Assembly (NCBI GenBank): GCA_016794035.1
Contig: JAEUHS010000008.1
Location: forward strand, 1-64,000
DNA length: 64,000 nucleotides
Reading direction: 5' to 3'
From: Planctomycetota bacterium
Lineage (GTDB): Bacteria > Planctomycetota > UBA1135 > UBA2386
This document shows positions 15,991-23,499 of this stretch, piece after piece (position 1 is the stretch's first letter; every line of letters starts with the position of its first letter). The translations under genes and the position numbers were made by a program. The notes under the pieces were generated by a model. It was given only the letters and a program-made list of their open reading frames with translations. It made no database searches and was not told where the DNA came from.

Positions 15991-17946
15991 TCAGCGCGGC
16001 GTCGGCTCCGGCGCCGGCTGCCGCTCCGGACTCGCCGGTGGCCGCGGCGGCAGCGAGCCGAAGAAGTCGAGGATCGCGCCCGACGCGTCGAACGGGAACG
16101 GCGTGTCGGCGAGCGCGCGCGGCCTGACATCGGTCCCGGGCCAGGCATGGCCGCCACCATCGAGCGTGACGACGCGCACCGGCGTCGGCGACTCGCCGCC
16201 CGCGCGCGCGTTCGCGTAGTCGTCGATGCGCACCTTGCCGTCCTGCCGCGACGTCGGGTAACCGCGCAGGTCGTTGCGCGCGACGTAGTAGTCGATCGCC
16301 TGCTGCACCGACGCGTCCGCGCGGTTGCCGGCACGCCCGATGGCCTCGCCCGGCGCGCCGCCTTCGTAGCGCACGTGTTCGTCGCCGGTACCGTGCACCA
16401 GCAGCACCGCGATCGGCGCCGCGGCGTCGGCGGCGGTGAAGTTCATCGCGCCGGCGACCACGGCAATGCCGGCGAACACGTCGGCGGCCTCGCGCGCGAG
16501 CCGATGGCACATCATGCCGCCGTTGCTGTGGCCAGCCGCGTACACCCGCCGGGGATCGATCGCGACGCGCTGCTGCACGTCGGCGACGACCGCGCGCAGG
16601 AACGCGACGTCGTCGACGTCGTGGTCGGCGGCGTAGGTCGGAATGCCGCCGGAGTTCCACGTCAGCAGACGGCTGCGCAGCGGCCCGGTGCCGTCGGCGA
16701 ACGCGACCACGAAGCCGGCGCGCACGCCACGTTCCGCGAGCCCGGTGGCCGCCTGCGCCTGCTCCCCGCTGCCGCCGCCGCCGTGCAGCACCAGCAGCAG
16801 CGGCAGCCCCGGCGAGCCTTCGGCCCCGGGCGGCACGTGCAGGTGGTAGCGTCGCTCGCGGCCACCGTTCGCGAGGGAGACGGTCGACGACGTGCCGGCG
16901 ACGGCGGGTGACCGCACGGCGCTGCGCACCGCGTCCTGCACCCGGCGCAGCTGCGTCGCGATCCGGCCGACCCGGTCGCGCACCGCGAACACACCGGCCA
17001 CGTGCAGATCCAGGTCGATCCATGGCGTGAAGCCGAACGCGCCCGGATCGCTCACCCGGCGGCCGCCGTCGGCCAGCGTCTCGATCCAGGTGCCCAGCCC
17101 GTAGCGCACTCGCTCGGCGTCGAAGCCCAGCGCACGGACCTCGACCATCTCCGGCACGTGGTCGCGCCACATCGACTGCACGCTCGCCTCGGCGAGCAGC
17201 CGGTGATCGTGCCAGCGGCCGCCGGCCAGCAGCATGTGCAGGAACGTCGTGTAGTCGTCGAGCGTCGACACCGCACCGCCGGCGACCCACGGCAACGCCG
17301 CCGTGCCGGCCTCGCCGCCGATCGGCGACAGCGTGCCGAACTTCGTCTGCGAGAGCCCGAGCGGGGCGGCGATGCGCGCGGCGAACAGTTCGTGCCAGCT
17401 CTTGCCGGTGACCCGCTCGGCGGCGACGGCCGCGATCTGGAAGCCGACGCCACCGTACAGGAACACCGACCGCGGGTTGCCGCGCAGCGCCGTGTCCGCA
17501 GCCTCGGCCGCGAACTTGTCCATGTCCCAGCCGCGCATGCGATCCGGCAGGCGCGCCGGCACGCCGCCGGTGCACGACAGGCACAGCCGCAGCGTCAGCG
17601 ACTCCTTGTCGGCGCGATCGAACTCCTTCACGTAGCGCCCCACCGGCACATCGAGGTCCAGCAGGCCCTCGTCGACCAGCGTCAGCACCGTGGCGACCGC
17701 GAGCCACTTGCTCGCCGACGCGATCGGCAGCACCGTCCCGGCGGTCAGGTTGCCGTGCACGCTGCGATGCAGTTCGCCCTCGTCACGCAGGACCACCAGC
17801 CCGGCCGCATCGAGCCGCAGGTCGGTGACCGCACGCTGCATCGCCGCCGCAACGGGCGGCAGTTCCTGGGCACGGGCGGCGGCGGTGGCGACGAACAGGA
17901 CCGCCAGCAGCGGCAGGGAGCGGACGGCGGTGGAAGGCGGCGTCAT
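15991..17946 (-). CDS. Secreted fusion: class C beta-lactamase-like hydrolase plus PHB-depolymerase-type esterase
   Basis: The 651-residue protein starts with a signal peptide (cleavage after ARAQ, about 27). Residues 30-345 are a serine beta-lactamase/D-alanyl carboxypeptidase-like domain with S77xxK80 (SASK) and a Tyr motif of form YGG instead of the usual YxN. Residues about 365-630 are an alpha/beta hydrolase of the feruloyl/acetyl-xylan esterase and PHB depolymerase group: HGGGGSG oxyanion loop, nucleophile GHSNGG, Asp in HGTGDEH, and catalytic His in GGHAWPG. The tail is Pro-rich. A secreted ester hydrolase acting on polymers is likely; the first domain may act as an esterase too. The start excludes an upstream Arg-rich extension. 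Confidence 0.85.
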   Translation of the reverse strand: MTPPSTAVRSLPLLAVLFVATAAARAQELPPVAAAMQRAVTDLRLDAAGLVVLRDEGELHRSVHGNLTAGTVLPIASASKWLAVATVLTLVDEGLLDLDVPVGRYVKEFDRADKESLTLRLCLSCTGGVPARLPDRMRGWDMDKFAAEAADTALRGNPRSVFLYGGVGFQIAAVAAERVTGKSWHELFAARIAAPLGLSQTKFGTLSPIGGEAGTAALPWVAGGAVSTLDDYTTFLHMLLAGGRWHDHRLLAEASVQSMWRDHVPEMVEVRALGFDAERVRYGLGTWIETLADGGRRVSDPGAFGFTPWIDLDLHVAGVFAVRDRVGRIATQLRRVQDAVRSAVRSPAVAGTSSTVSLANGGRERRYHLHVPPGAEGSPGLPLLLVLHGGGGSGEQAQAATGLAERGVRAGFVVAFADGTGPLRSRLLTWNSGGIPTYAADHDVDDVAFLRAVVADVQQRVAIDPRRVYAAGHSNGGMMCHRLAREAADVFAGIAVVAGAMNFTAADAAAPIAVLLVHGTGDEHVRYEGGAPGEAIGRAGNRADASVQQAIDYYVARNDLRGYPTSRQDGKVRIDDYANARAGGESPTPVRVVTLDGGGHAWPGTDVRPRALADTPFPFDASGAILDFFGSLPPRPPASPERQPAPEPTPR

Positions 17947-18159
17947 GACCCTTCTTATCGGCCCGATCACCCGCGGGGACGAAGGTCCCGACGGGGGTGC
18001 TGCGCGTCTCAGCATCGCGGTGCAATCCGCGCCCCCATGGTCACTTCCCGCCCTAGCTCACTGGCCAGGCAGCACTTGCAGCAGCTGCACGCAAGTCATC
18101 AGCCCACAACGCGACGCTACCGACCGCGCTGTGGGCCGCCTTCCCGGAGGTCCCGACCC

Positions 18160-18309
18160 ATGAACATCCCGACCCGCCGTTCGCTGCGCACCCTGCTACT
18201 GGTGCTGGTCGCCGCGAGCTTCTCGGCCTGCTGCTTCCACGACCACCACTGCCGCAGCTTCCGTTTCGGCTACTCCCACGGGCACGGGTACGGCGGCCAC
18301 TGCCGCTGA
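18160..18309 (+). CDS. Small His/Cys-rich lipoprotein-like peptide
   Basis: This 49-residue protein starts MNIPTRRSLRTLLLVLVAA and has a lipobox-like FSACC at about 21-25. It ends in a short mature part rich in His, Cys, Gly and Tyr (for example YSHGHGYGGHCR). A GGAGG ribosome-binding site lies 9 nt before the ATG, which makes it a credible gene despite its size. A metal-binding or envelope role is possible from composition alone. Confidence 0.6.
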   Translation: MNIPTRRSLRTLLLVLVAASFSACCFHDHHCRSFRFGYSHGHGYGGHCR

Positions 18310-18333
18310 TCCCGCCCTGCCTCGCTCCGGTGC

Positions 18334-18359
18334 CCCGACCGCGACATCCAGCGGTCGGG
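18334..18359 (+). terminator. Strong hairpin after the small lipoprotein gene
   Basis: A perfect 9-bp GC-rich stem (18334-18342 with 18351-18359) with an 8-nt loop, 25 nt after the stop codon. No T-tract follows. It is placed exactly between two transcription units, just before the DUF423 promoter. Confidence 0.5.
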
Positions 18360-18369
18360 TCGAACCGCA

Positions 18370-18375
18370 TAGCAT
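18370..18375 (+). promoter_or_regulatory. Probable -10 box of the DUF423 gene (leaderless layout)
   Basis: TAGCAT stands exactly 6 nt before the ATG at 18382, so transcription would begin at or next to the start codon. It lies directly after a hairpin that closes the previous unit. Confidence 0.55.
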
Positions 18376-18381
18376 GCGGCG

Positions 18382-18759
18382 ATGCAAGCGACGAACTGTC
18401 TCCGCCTCGCCGCCCTGTTCGCCGGCACCGCCGTCGGCCTCGGCGCCTTCGCCGCCCACGGCATGAAGGGCAGCTACGACGCCGTGGCCCTGCAGACCTT
18501 CGAGACCGGCGTGCGCTACCAGATGTACCACGGCCTGGCCCTCGGCCTGTGTGCGGTGCTGGCCCAGCTCGGCTGGCGCATCCGCGCCGCGGCGATCTGC
18601 TTCCTGATCGGCATCGTGCTGTTCTCCGGCTCGCTCTACGGCCTCGTGCTGCTCGACGCGCGCTGGCTCGGCCCGGTGACGCCGATCGGCGGGGTCGCCT
18701 TCCTGGCCGGCTGGGCGCTGCTGCTGCGATCGCAACGCGGCGCAGCCACCGCCGCCTGA
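18382..18759 (+). CDS. DUF423 membrane protein
   Basis: This 125-residue inner-membrane protein has four hydrophobic helices. It has the DUF423 signature: GLGAFAAHGMKG at about 21-32, a YQMYHGLAL segment at about 48-56, and the Gly-rich FSGSLYGLVL and TPIGGVAFLAGW helices. The length is normal for the family. Its function is unknown in all bacteria. There is no ribosome-binding site; the TAGCAT box 6 nt upstream suggests a leaderless mRNA. It lies immediately upstream of the selenoprotein gene on the same strand, 202 nt apart. Confidence 0.92.
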   Translation: MQATNCLRLAALFAGTAVGLGAFAAHGMKGSYDAVALQTFETGVRYQMYHGLALGLCAVLAQLGWRIRAAAICFLIGIVLFSGSLYGLVLLDARWLGPVTPIGGVAFLAGWALLLRSQRGAATAA

Positions 18760-18949
18760 CCCCCCTCGTCCACCGCCGTTTGCGCACGTCGGCCCAGCTG
18801 GCTGCCGGCGCCGATTCGCTCTACTTGGACGCGCTCGAGTTCCCTGCTTTGCGACGGGACGGGAACCCGGGCCAGGGCTCGGACGCCGCGCTGGCGCCCG
18901 GGCCCTTCTTGCTTCGCGGTGCATGCTGCCGTCCGACCTGTGGGCCGAC

Positions 18950-18955
18950 TACACT
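18950..18955 (+). promoter_or_regulatory. Probable -10 box of the selenoprotein gene (leaderless layout)
   Basis: TACACT stands 6 nt before the ATG at 18962. An in-frame ATG at 18923 would lie upstream of this box, so 18962 is the better start. No clear -35 hexamer is visible 16-18 nt upstream. Confidence 0.5.
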
Positions 18956-18961
18956 CGGCGC

Positions 18962-19192
18962 ATGCACGTGACGATCGAATACTGCGTGGTCTGAAACTAC
19001 CTGCCTCGCGCGGCCAGTCTGGCCGCCGCCATCGAGAAGGCCGTTCCGGGCAGCAGGGTCGAGACGATCCCCGGCGGCAAGGGCGATTTCCGGGTCAAGG
19101 CCGACGGCAGGCTGCTGTGGGACAAGCGGGGCGACAACGACGGCGAGTTCCCGGAACCCGCCCAGATCCTGTCTCAGCTGGGGCGCCGCTGA
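18962..19192 (+). CDS. SelW-like (Rdx family) selenoprotein with CxxU motif
   Basis: The frame runs 77 codons from the ATG to a TGA at 19190-19192 and contains one in-frame TGA at codon 11 (18992-18994). Read as selenocysteine (U), the N-terminus is MHVTIEYCVVU, giving the C8-x-x-U11 redox motif of the Rdx/SelW/SelT/SelH thioredoxin-like family. The rest fits that family: helix RAASLAAAIEKAVPG, then PGGKGDFRVKADGRLLW, and the closing GEFPEPAQIL. A stem-loop right after the UGA could be the SECIS (separate entry). Members are small thiol/selenol redox proteins. Ordinary gene callers would miss or truncate it. Its 3' end overlaps the convergent methyltransferase gene by 19 nt. Confidence 0.9.
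19010..19026 (+). promoter_or_regulatory. Candidate bacterial SECIS stem-loop
   Basis: Fifteen nt after the in-frame UGA a perfect 7-bp stem (19010-19016 with 19020-19026) closes a 3-nt loop whose first bases are G and U. Bacterial SECIS elements lie within the coding region just 3' of the UGA and expose a G (often GU) in a small apical loop for SelB binding. Loop position (about 22 nt after the UGA) and content fit. The stem is also a codon-constrained Ala/Ser/Leu stretch in a GC-rich genome, so chance folding is possible. Confidence 0.6.
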
Positions 19193-19887
19193 TCCGCGCC
19201 CAACTTGCGGAAGCGCAGGAAGTAGTTCTCGCGCAGCTCCACGCGCACTTCCTCGATCAGCTCGAAGCCGGCGCCGAGCACTTCGACCACGACCTGGTCC
19301 TTGCCGCAGCGCACGTGGTCGAGGATCCAGGGGCGGCTGACCCCGGGAATGCGTTCGAAGTCGACGACGACGAGTTCACCGCCGTCACGAAGCGCCCGAT
19401 GGATCGAAGCCAACGTCGACCGTGGATACTCGAAATGATGGTAGGTGTCGCAGGTGAACACGACGTCGACCGAACCGGCCGCGAGTCCGACGTCGCGATC
19501 GCTGCAGAGCACGACCTCGACCTGTGTCTGGCCGCGCGTGGCGGCGCGCTCACGCAGCAGATCGACGAACTTCGGCGCGATCTCGACCGCGAACACGCGA
19601 CCGGTCGCGCCGACGTCGCGGGCGAAGAAGTCGACGAACACGCCCGTTCCGGCACCGATGTCCGCGACGGCCATGCCCTCGCGCAGGCCGACGGCGCGTG
19701 CGATCGCGGCCCGGCGCGCGAAGATCTCGCGACTCTCCGCCTCGAACCGACGCACCATCGCGTCGACGTCGAGCGCCGGGTCGAGGAAGTCCTCGTTGAT
19801 GCCGGGGCGGACACTGGCCTCCGGCGGAGCACCGGCGCACGCGACGAAGAACGCCAGGACCACGGTGCAGGCAGCGAGGTGTCGCAT
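19174..19887 (-). CDS. SAM-dependent class I methyltransferase with lipoprotein-type signal
   Basis: This 237-residue protein starts with a hydrophobic signal ending in VACAG (Cys17 as possible lipid anchor). The SAM-binding motif I is VADIGAGTGVF (about 75-85), motif II lies around FAVEIA, and the post-motif DTYHHFEYPRSTL and VVVDFERIPGVSRPW blocks are typical of a family found as lipoproteins in marine bacteria. The substrate is unknown. It is convergent with and overlaps the SelW-like gene and is divergent from the SenB homologue. A role in methylating a selenium or thiol compound is an inference from position only. A TAGGCT box stands 7 nt before the ATG. Confidence 0.85.
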   Translation of the reverse strand: MRHLAACTVVLAFFVACAGAPPEASVRPGINEDFLDPALDVDAMVRRFEAESREIFARRAAIARAVGLREGMAVADIGAGTGVFVDFFARDVGATGRVFAVEIAPKFVDLLRERAATRGQTQVEVVLCSDRDVGLAAGSVDVVFTCDTYHHFEYPRSTLASIHRALRDGGELVVVDFERIPGVSRPWILDHVRCGKDQVVVEVLGAGFELIEEVRVELRENYFLRFRKLGADQRRPS

Positions 19888-20887
19888 GCCCCCTAGCCTA
19901 CCGACACCGCTGCGCGCGACCATCGTGACACCGGCGCCGCGTCGAAGCCGCCAGGGCAACCGGGTGACCGCGCTGCGCTGGGCCGCGCTGCTGCGGCGCC
20001 TGGGGGCGCGCGTTCGCGTCGTCGAACGCTGGCACGGCGAAGCCTGCGACCTGCTGGTCGCCGTACACGCGGTCAAGAGCGGCGACAGCGTGCTCGCCGC
20101 CGCCAGCGCGGTGCCGGGTCTGCGCGTGGTGGTGCTGCTGGCCGGCACCGACATCTACCCGCGGTTCGCACCCGATGCGGCGACCCTGGCGGCGCTCGCG
20201 CGCGCCGATGCCCTGGTCGCGCTGCAGCCGCGAGCGATCGACAGCCTGCCGGGCAACCTGCAGGCGAAGGCGCGCACGATCGTGCAGTCGGCGGCCGTCG
20301 CCCCGCGGCCGCGGCCGATCGGCGTCTTCCAGGCCTGCATCCTGGCACACCTGCGCGCGGTCAAGAACCCGCTGCTGGCGGCGCGGGCGCTCGCGCTGCT
20401 GCCGCGCGATCTGCCGCTGCACCTGCACCTGGCCGGCGAGGCACGTACCGCGCCGCTCGCCGATGCGGCGCGGGCCGCCGCTGCAGCCGACCCGCGCTTC
20501 CGCTGGCACGGCAGCCTGCCGCGGCGGCAGGCGCTCGCGCTGCTCGCCGAGAGCCACGCCTGCATCGTCGCGTCGGCGGCGGAGGGCGGCGCCAACGTCG
20601 TCTCGGAGGCGATCGCCTGCGGCACGCCGGTGCTGGCGACCGCCGTGCCCGGCAACCTCGGGCTGCTCGGCGACGACTGGCCGGCGCTGTTCGCGGTCGA
20701 CGATGCGGCGGCGCTCGCCGCGTTGCTCGAGCGCGCCGCCACCGACTCCGCCTTCCACCAGTTGCTGGTCGCTCGCACACGGGACCTACAGCCGATGGTG
20801 GATCCGCGTCACGAGTTGGCGGCGTGGCGGCGACTGCTGAGCGACCTGTCGCTGCCGGCGAACGGCGCCGACGACGCGACGCGCTGA
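19886..20887 (+). CDS. senB: SenB-type selenosugar synthase homologue (TIGR04348 glycosyltransferase)
   Basis: This 333-residue GT-B glycosyltransferase matches the TIGR04348 family: IVTPAPRRSRQGNRVTALRW near the N-terminus, CDLLVAVHAVKS, LLAGTDIY, ALQPRAIDSLP, AHLRAVKNPLLAARAL, and the donor-binding EGGANVVSEA (E-x7-E) followed by CGTPVLAT. Characterised members (SenB) join selenophosphate to UDP-GlcNAc to make a selenosugar, the C-Se-forming step of selenoneine synthesis. SenA and SenC partners are not in this window. The first ATG (19886) overlaps the opposite gene's start; homologues suggest that translation really begins at the CTG at 19910 or the GTG at 19925, downstream of a TAGCCT box. 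Confidence 0.8.
   Translation: MPPSLPTPLRATIVTPAPRRSRQGNRVTALRWAALLRRLGARVRVVERWHGEACDLLVAVHAVKSGDSVLAAASAVPGLRVVVLLAGTDIYPRFAPDAATLAALARADALVALQPRAIDSLPGNLQAKARTIVQSAAVAPRPRPIGVFQACILAHLRAVKNPLLAARALALLPRDLPLHLHLAGEARTAPLADAARAAAAADPRFRWHGSLPRRQALALLAESHACIVASAAEGGANVVSEAIACGTPVLATAVPGNLGLLGDDWPALFAVDDAAALAALLERAATDSAFHQLLVARTRDLQPMVDPRHELAAWRRLLSDLSLPANGADDATR
19894..19900. promoter_or_regulatory. Overlapping divergent -10 boxes of methyltransferase and senB
   Basis: One 7-bp segment reads TAGCCT on the plus strand (19894-19899) and TAGGCT on the minus strand (19895-19900). The minus-strand box lies 7 nt before the methyltransferase ATG; the plus-strand box lies 10 nt before a CTG that would start SenB where its homologues start. 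Two genes would therefore share one very compact promoter. Confidence 0.4.
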
Positions 20888-20967
20888 CGGTTTCTGCGGC
20901 CGGCCTGCCCCCATCGGCGCACTTTCCGGTGCAGCCGCTTCGGCTCGTCCATGCCCCGAGGAACCAC

Positions 20968-21228
20968 ATGCACACCCCCACCTCACCCGCCAACGCCCAT
21001 GCCTCCCTGCGTCGCCTGGCGATGCCACACGCGCTCCACTTCGGCAGCCGCCTGCTGCATCGCGGCACCGGCGGCGTCATCACGTTCCGAGAGTTCGTCG
21101 CCGTCGCGCGCGAGCTCGTCGTCCAGCGCCCCGAACAGACCGCCATCTACCTGGCGGCCCTGGTCGCGCTCGACATGCAGAACGAGAACGACGCGCTCGA
21201 ACCCGCGCGCGAACCGTCGCCGAACTGA
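20968..21228 (+). CDS. Small protein of unknown function downstream of senB
   Basis: This 86-residue protein has no recognised domain. The GAGGA ribosome-binding site before the ATG and a coding-like composition support it. The middle is amphipathic (GGVITFREFVAVARELV, then AIYLAALVALDMQ), with charged ends and a Pro-rich tail, and no signal peptide. It follows senB by 80 nt on the same strand and could be part of that unit. It is convergent with the secretin gene. Confidence 0.5.
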   Translation: MHTPTSPANAHASLRRLAMPHALHFGSRLLHRGTGGVITFREFVAVARELVVQRPEQTAIYLAALVALDMQNENDALEPAREPSPN

Positions 21229-21249
21229 CGCGGCGCGGGCCCGTGGCCG

Positions 21250-23499
21250 CTACGGCGTCTCGGGTGCCGAAGCCGGCGCCACCGTCGATGCGGCGGCCGC
21301 CGCCGCCGCAGCCGCTGCCGCCCGTTCCGCATCGTCGATCAGACGCTCGAGCGCGACGAGCCGCGGATTGCGGGCGTCGGCGCCGGCCGCGAGGGCGCGG
21401 CGCAGGTTCGCGCGCGCATCGTCGGGCCTGCCGGTCGACAGCTCCGCGAAGGCGAGGTTGGCGTACAGCTCCGGCGGCGCCGCCACGCCCACCGCGCCCG
21501 CCATCAGCACCCGCGCACCTTCGAAGTCGCCCAGCGTCAGCAGCGCGGCGCCCAGATTCGCAGCCGTCAGGGGCGTGCGGCCGAGGTCGTGCGCCCGCTC
21601 GAGGTAGCGGCGCGCGGCGAACGGCGAGCCGTCGTCCAGCTCCAGCGCGCCGCGTCCGGTCAGGCCGACGATGTCGTCGGGGCTGCGTTCGAGCGCACGA
21701 TCGAACAGCTGCCGCGCGCGCGCACTCTCACCGCGGCGCTCGTAGAGCACCGCGCCGGCGATCAGCGCCTCGACGCGGTTCGGTTCGAGCAGCAGCGCGC
21801 GCTCGATCTCGTGCAGCGCCTGCTGCTGTTCCCCCTCGGTCAGCTGCCGGTTGGCGATGGTCAGCAGGTGGCTCGCGAGGCCGCGGCGCGTGATCGTCGT
21901 GCCGCGGTCCGCGGGGATCGCCGGCGGCTGGGCGGCGGCGACCCGCACGTCCGGCGCCGTCGCGGCCTGCGCGTCGCCCTGCAGCGAGCCGCCGGACCAG
22001 TCCTCGGGGCGGCAGCCGTCGAGCTGGATCGAGTTGAACTGGAAGCCGCGCCGCAGGTGCACCAGACGGTGCGCGCCGCGCGCCATCTCCTCGCCGATCC
22101 AGGTGTCGTTCAACACCCGCGGCACCAGCACGATCATCAGCTCGACCTCGAGCCGCTCCTGCACGGTGTTCGAGAACAGCTGGCCGAGGAACGGCACGTT
22201 CATCAGCAGCGGCACGCCCTGGCGCGACTCGCTCTTGCGCGTGCTGCGCAGACCGCCGAGCGCGATCGCCTGGCCGTCCGCCACCCGCACCGTGGTCGTC
22301 GCCTCGCGTTCGCTGATGATCGGCACCGTGATCAGTCCGTCGGGCGTGACGACGGTCCCGGTCTGTTCGCGGACCTGCGGCGTGATCGACACCGACAGCA
22401 TGCCGTCGTCGCCGATCATCGGCCGCACGTTGAGCACGACGCCCGCCTCGACGAACTCGACGCCGAACTCGGTGCGCGCGACGCCCTGGTCGTCGACCAC
22501 CTCACGCGTGATGTAGGGGATCTGGTCGGTGACGCCGATCGAGGCCGGCTGGTTGTTCATCGTCGAGACGCGCGGGCTGCTCAGCACGCGCACCTGACCC
22601 TGCTTCTCCAGCGCGTCGACGAACACCGAGAAGTCGTTGGTGTCGAGGATGCCGAACGAGAGCGCCGTGCCCCCGGACGCGGCCGCCTGCCGCAGCACCG
22701 CACCGCCACCGGCCTGACCGACCTTGTTGCTGTTGAACAGACCCGGCAGCAGCGACCAGTTGACGCCGAGGCTGTACTCGTCGCCGAGCCGCACCTCGAG
22801 GATGCGCGCCTCGAGCGACACCTGCTGGTTGGCGCGGTGTGTCGTGGTGCCGACGTATTCCCGCAACCGACCGATGCCGCTCGGTCGCGCCTGCACGTGG
22901 ATCGTCGACGCCGTGCGATTGACGACGAACGACGCCCCGTCACCGAGCAGGCTCGGCAGGCTGGTCTGCATCTCTTCCCAGAACGCACTGACGCCGCCCC
23001 CGGACGAGTTGCCGGAGCCGGCGGGCGACGAGGACTGCGCCGATCCGGTCGTCGCCGTCGACGTGTCCATGATGTCGACGTGCACGGTGTCGCGCACCTG
23101 CGTGCTGACGCGCAGGAAGCTGCCGTCCCACTCGTAGCCGAGGTCCTGGCTCTGCAGCAGCGCATCGAACGCCTCTTCGATCGTCGACCGCTTGATGTCG
23201 AACGTGCATTCCGTGGCCTGCACCTCCGGGTCGATCAGCAGGTTGATGTCCGAGTCCTTGAACAGCGCCAGCAGCACGTCGCCGATCGGCGACCGCCGCG
23301 CCTGCAACGCCTCGACCTGGCGCCCGCCCGCCTCGACGCCGGTCTGCAGCGCCGGCAACGGCACGACGAGCATCGGCTGATAGACCGGCGCGCCGACCCC
23401 CTCGAGGTGATCGAGGCGCGGGCTCGAAGGCTCGCCGTGCATCGCACAACTCGCCAGGACCGCCGCGACGGCGGACAGGGAACACGGGACGGACTTCAC
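21250..23499 (-). CDS. MshL/GspD-type secretin with C-terminal TPR repeats
   Basis: This 749-residue outer-membrane pore protein has a signal with lipobox-like LASC at about 14-17. Residues 70-135 form a secretin/TonB short N-domain (INLLIDPEVQ). A Ser/Gly linker lies at about 150-170 (TGSAQSSSPAGSGNSSGGG). The secretin core at about 215-470 ends in the conserved VPLLMNVPFLGQLFSNT and VELMIVLVPRVL. Residues about 555-730 are TPR-like repeats (LLLEPNRVEALIAGAVLYE, RSPDDIVGLTGRGALE), and the protein ends in a poly-Ala run. Secretins usually have no TPR tail; pilotin or scaffolding function may be built in. It is the last gene of the pilus operon; its start overlaps the previous stop by 4 nt. 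Confidence 0.92.
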   Translation of the reverse strand: MKSVPCSLSAVAAVLASCAMHGEPSSPRLDHLEGVGAPVYQPMLVVPLPALQTGVEAGGRQVEALQARRSPIGDVLLALFKDSDINLLIDPEVQATECTFDIKRSTIEEAFDALLQSQDLGYEWDGSFLRVSTQVRDTVHVDIMDTSTATTGSAQSSSPAGSGNSSGGGVSAFWEEMQTSLPSLLGDGASFVVNRTASTIHVQARPSGIGRLREYVGTTTHRANQQVSLEARILEVRLGDEYSLGVNWSLLPGLFNSNKVGQAGGGAVLRQAAASGGTALSFGILDTNDFSVFVDALEKQGQVRVLSSPRVSTMNNQPASIGVTDQIPYITREVVDDQGVARTEFGVEFVEAGVVLNVRPMIGDDGMLSVSITPQVREQTGTVVTPDGLITVPIISEREATTTVRVADGQAIALGGLRSTRKSESRQGVPLLMNVPFLGQLFSNTVQERLEVELMIVLVPRVLNDTWIGEEMARGAHRLVHLRRGFQFNSIQLDGCRPEDWSGGSLQGDAQAATAPDVRVAAAQPPAIPADRGTTITRRGLASHLLTIANRQLTEGEQQQALHEIERALLLEPNRVEALIAGAVLYERRGESARARQLFDRALERSPDDIVGLTGRGALELDDGSPFAARRYLERAHDLGRTPLTAANLGAALLTLGDFEGARVLMAGAVGVAAPPELYANLAFAELSTGRPDDARANLRRALAAGADARNPRLVALERLIDDAERAAAAAAAAAAASTVAPASAPETP

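Noticed and set aside
18923..18961. Longer start for the selenoprotein at the in-frame ATG at 18923
   Set aside because: It would put the start upstream of the TACACT box and add 13 residues not expected at the N-terminus of the family.
18962..19192. Reading the SelW-like gene as a pseudogene because of its internal TGA
   Set aside because: The TGA sits exactly at the redox position of the family (CxxU), the rest is intact, and a hairpin follows. This is how selenoproteins look.
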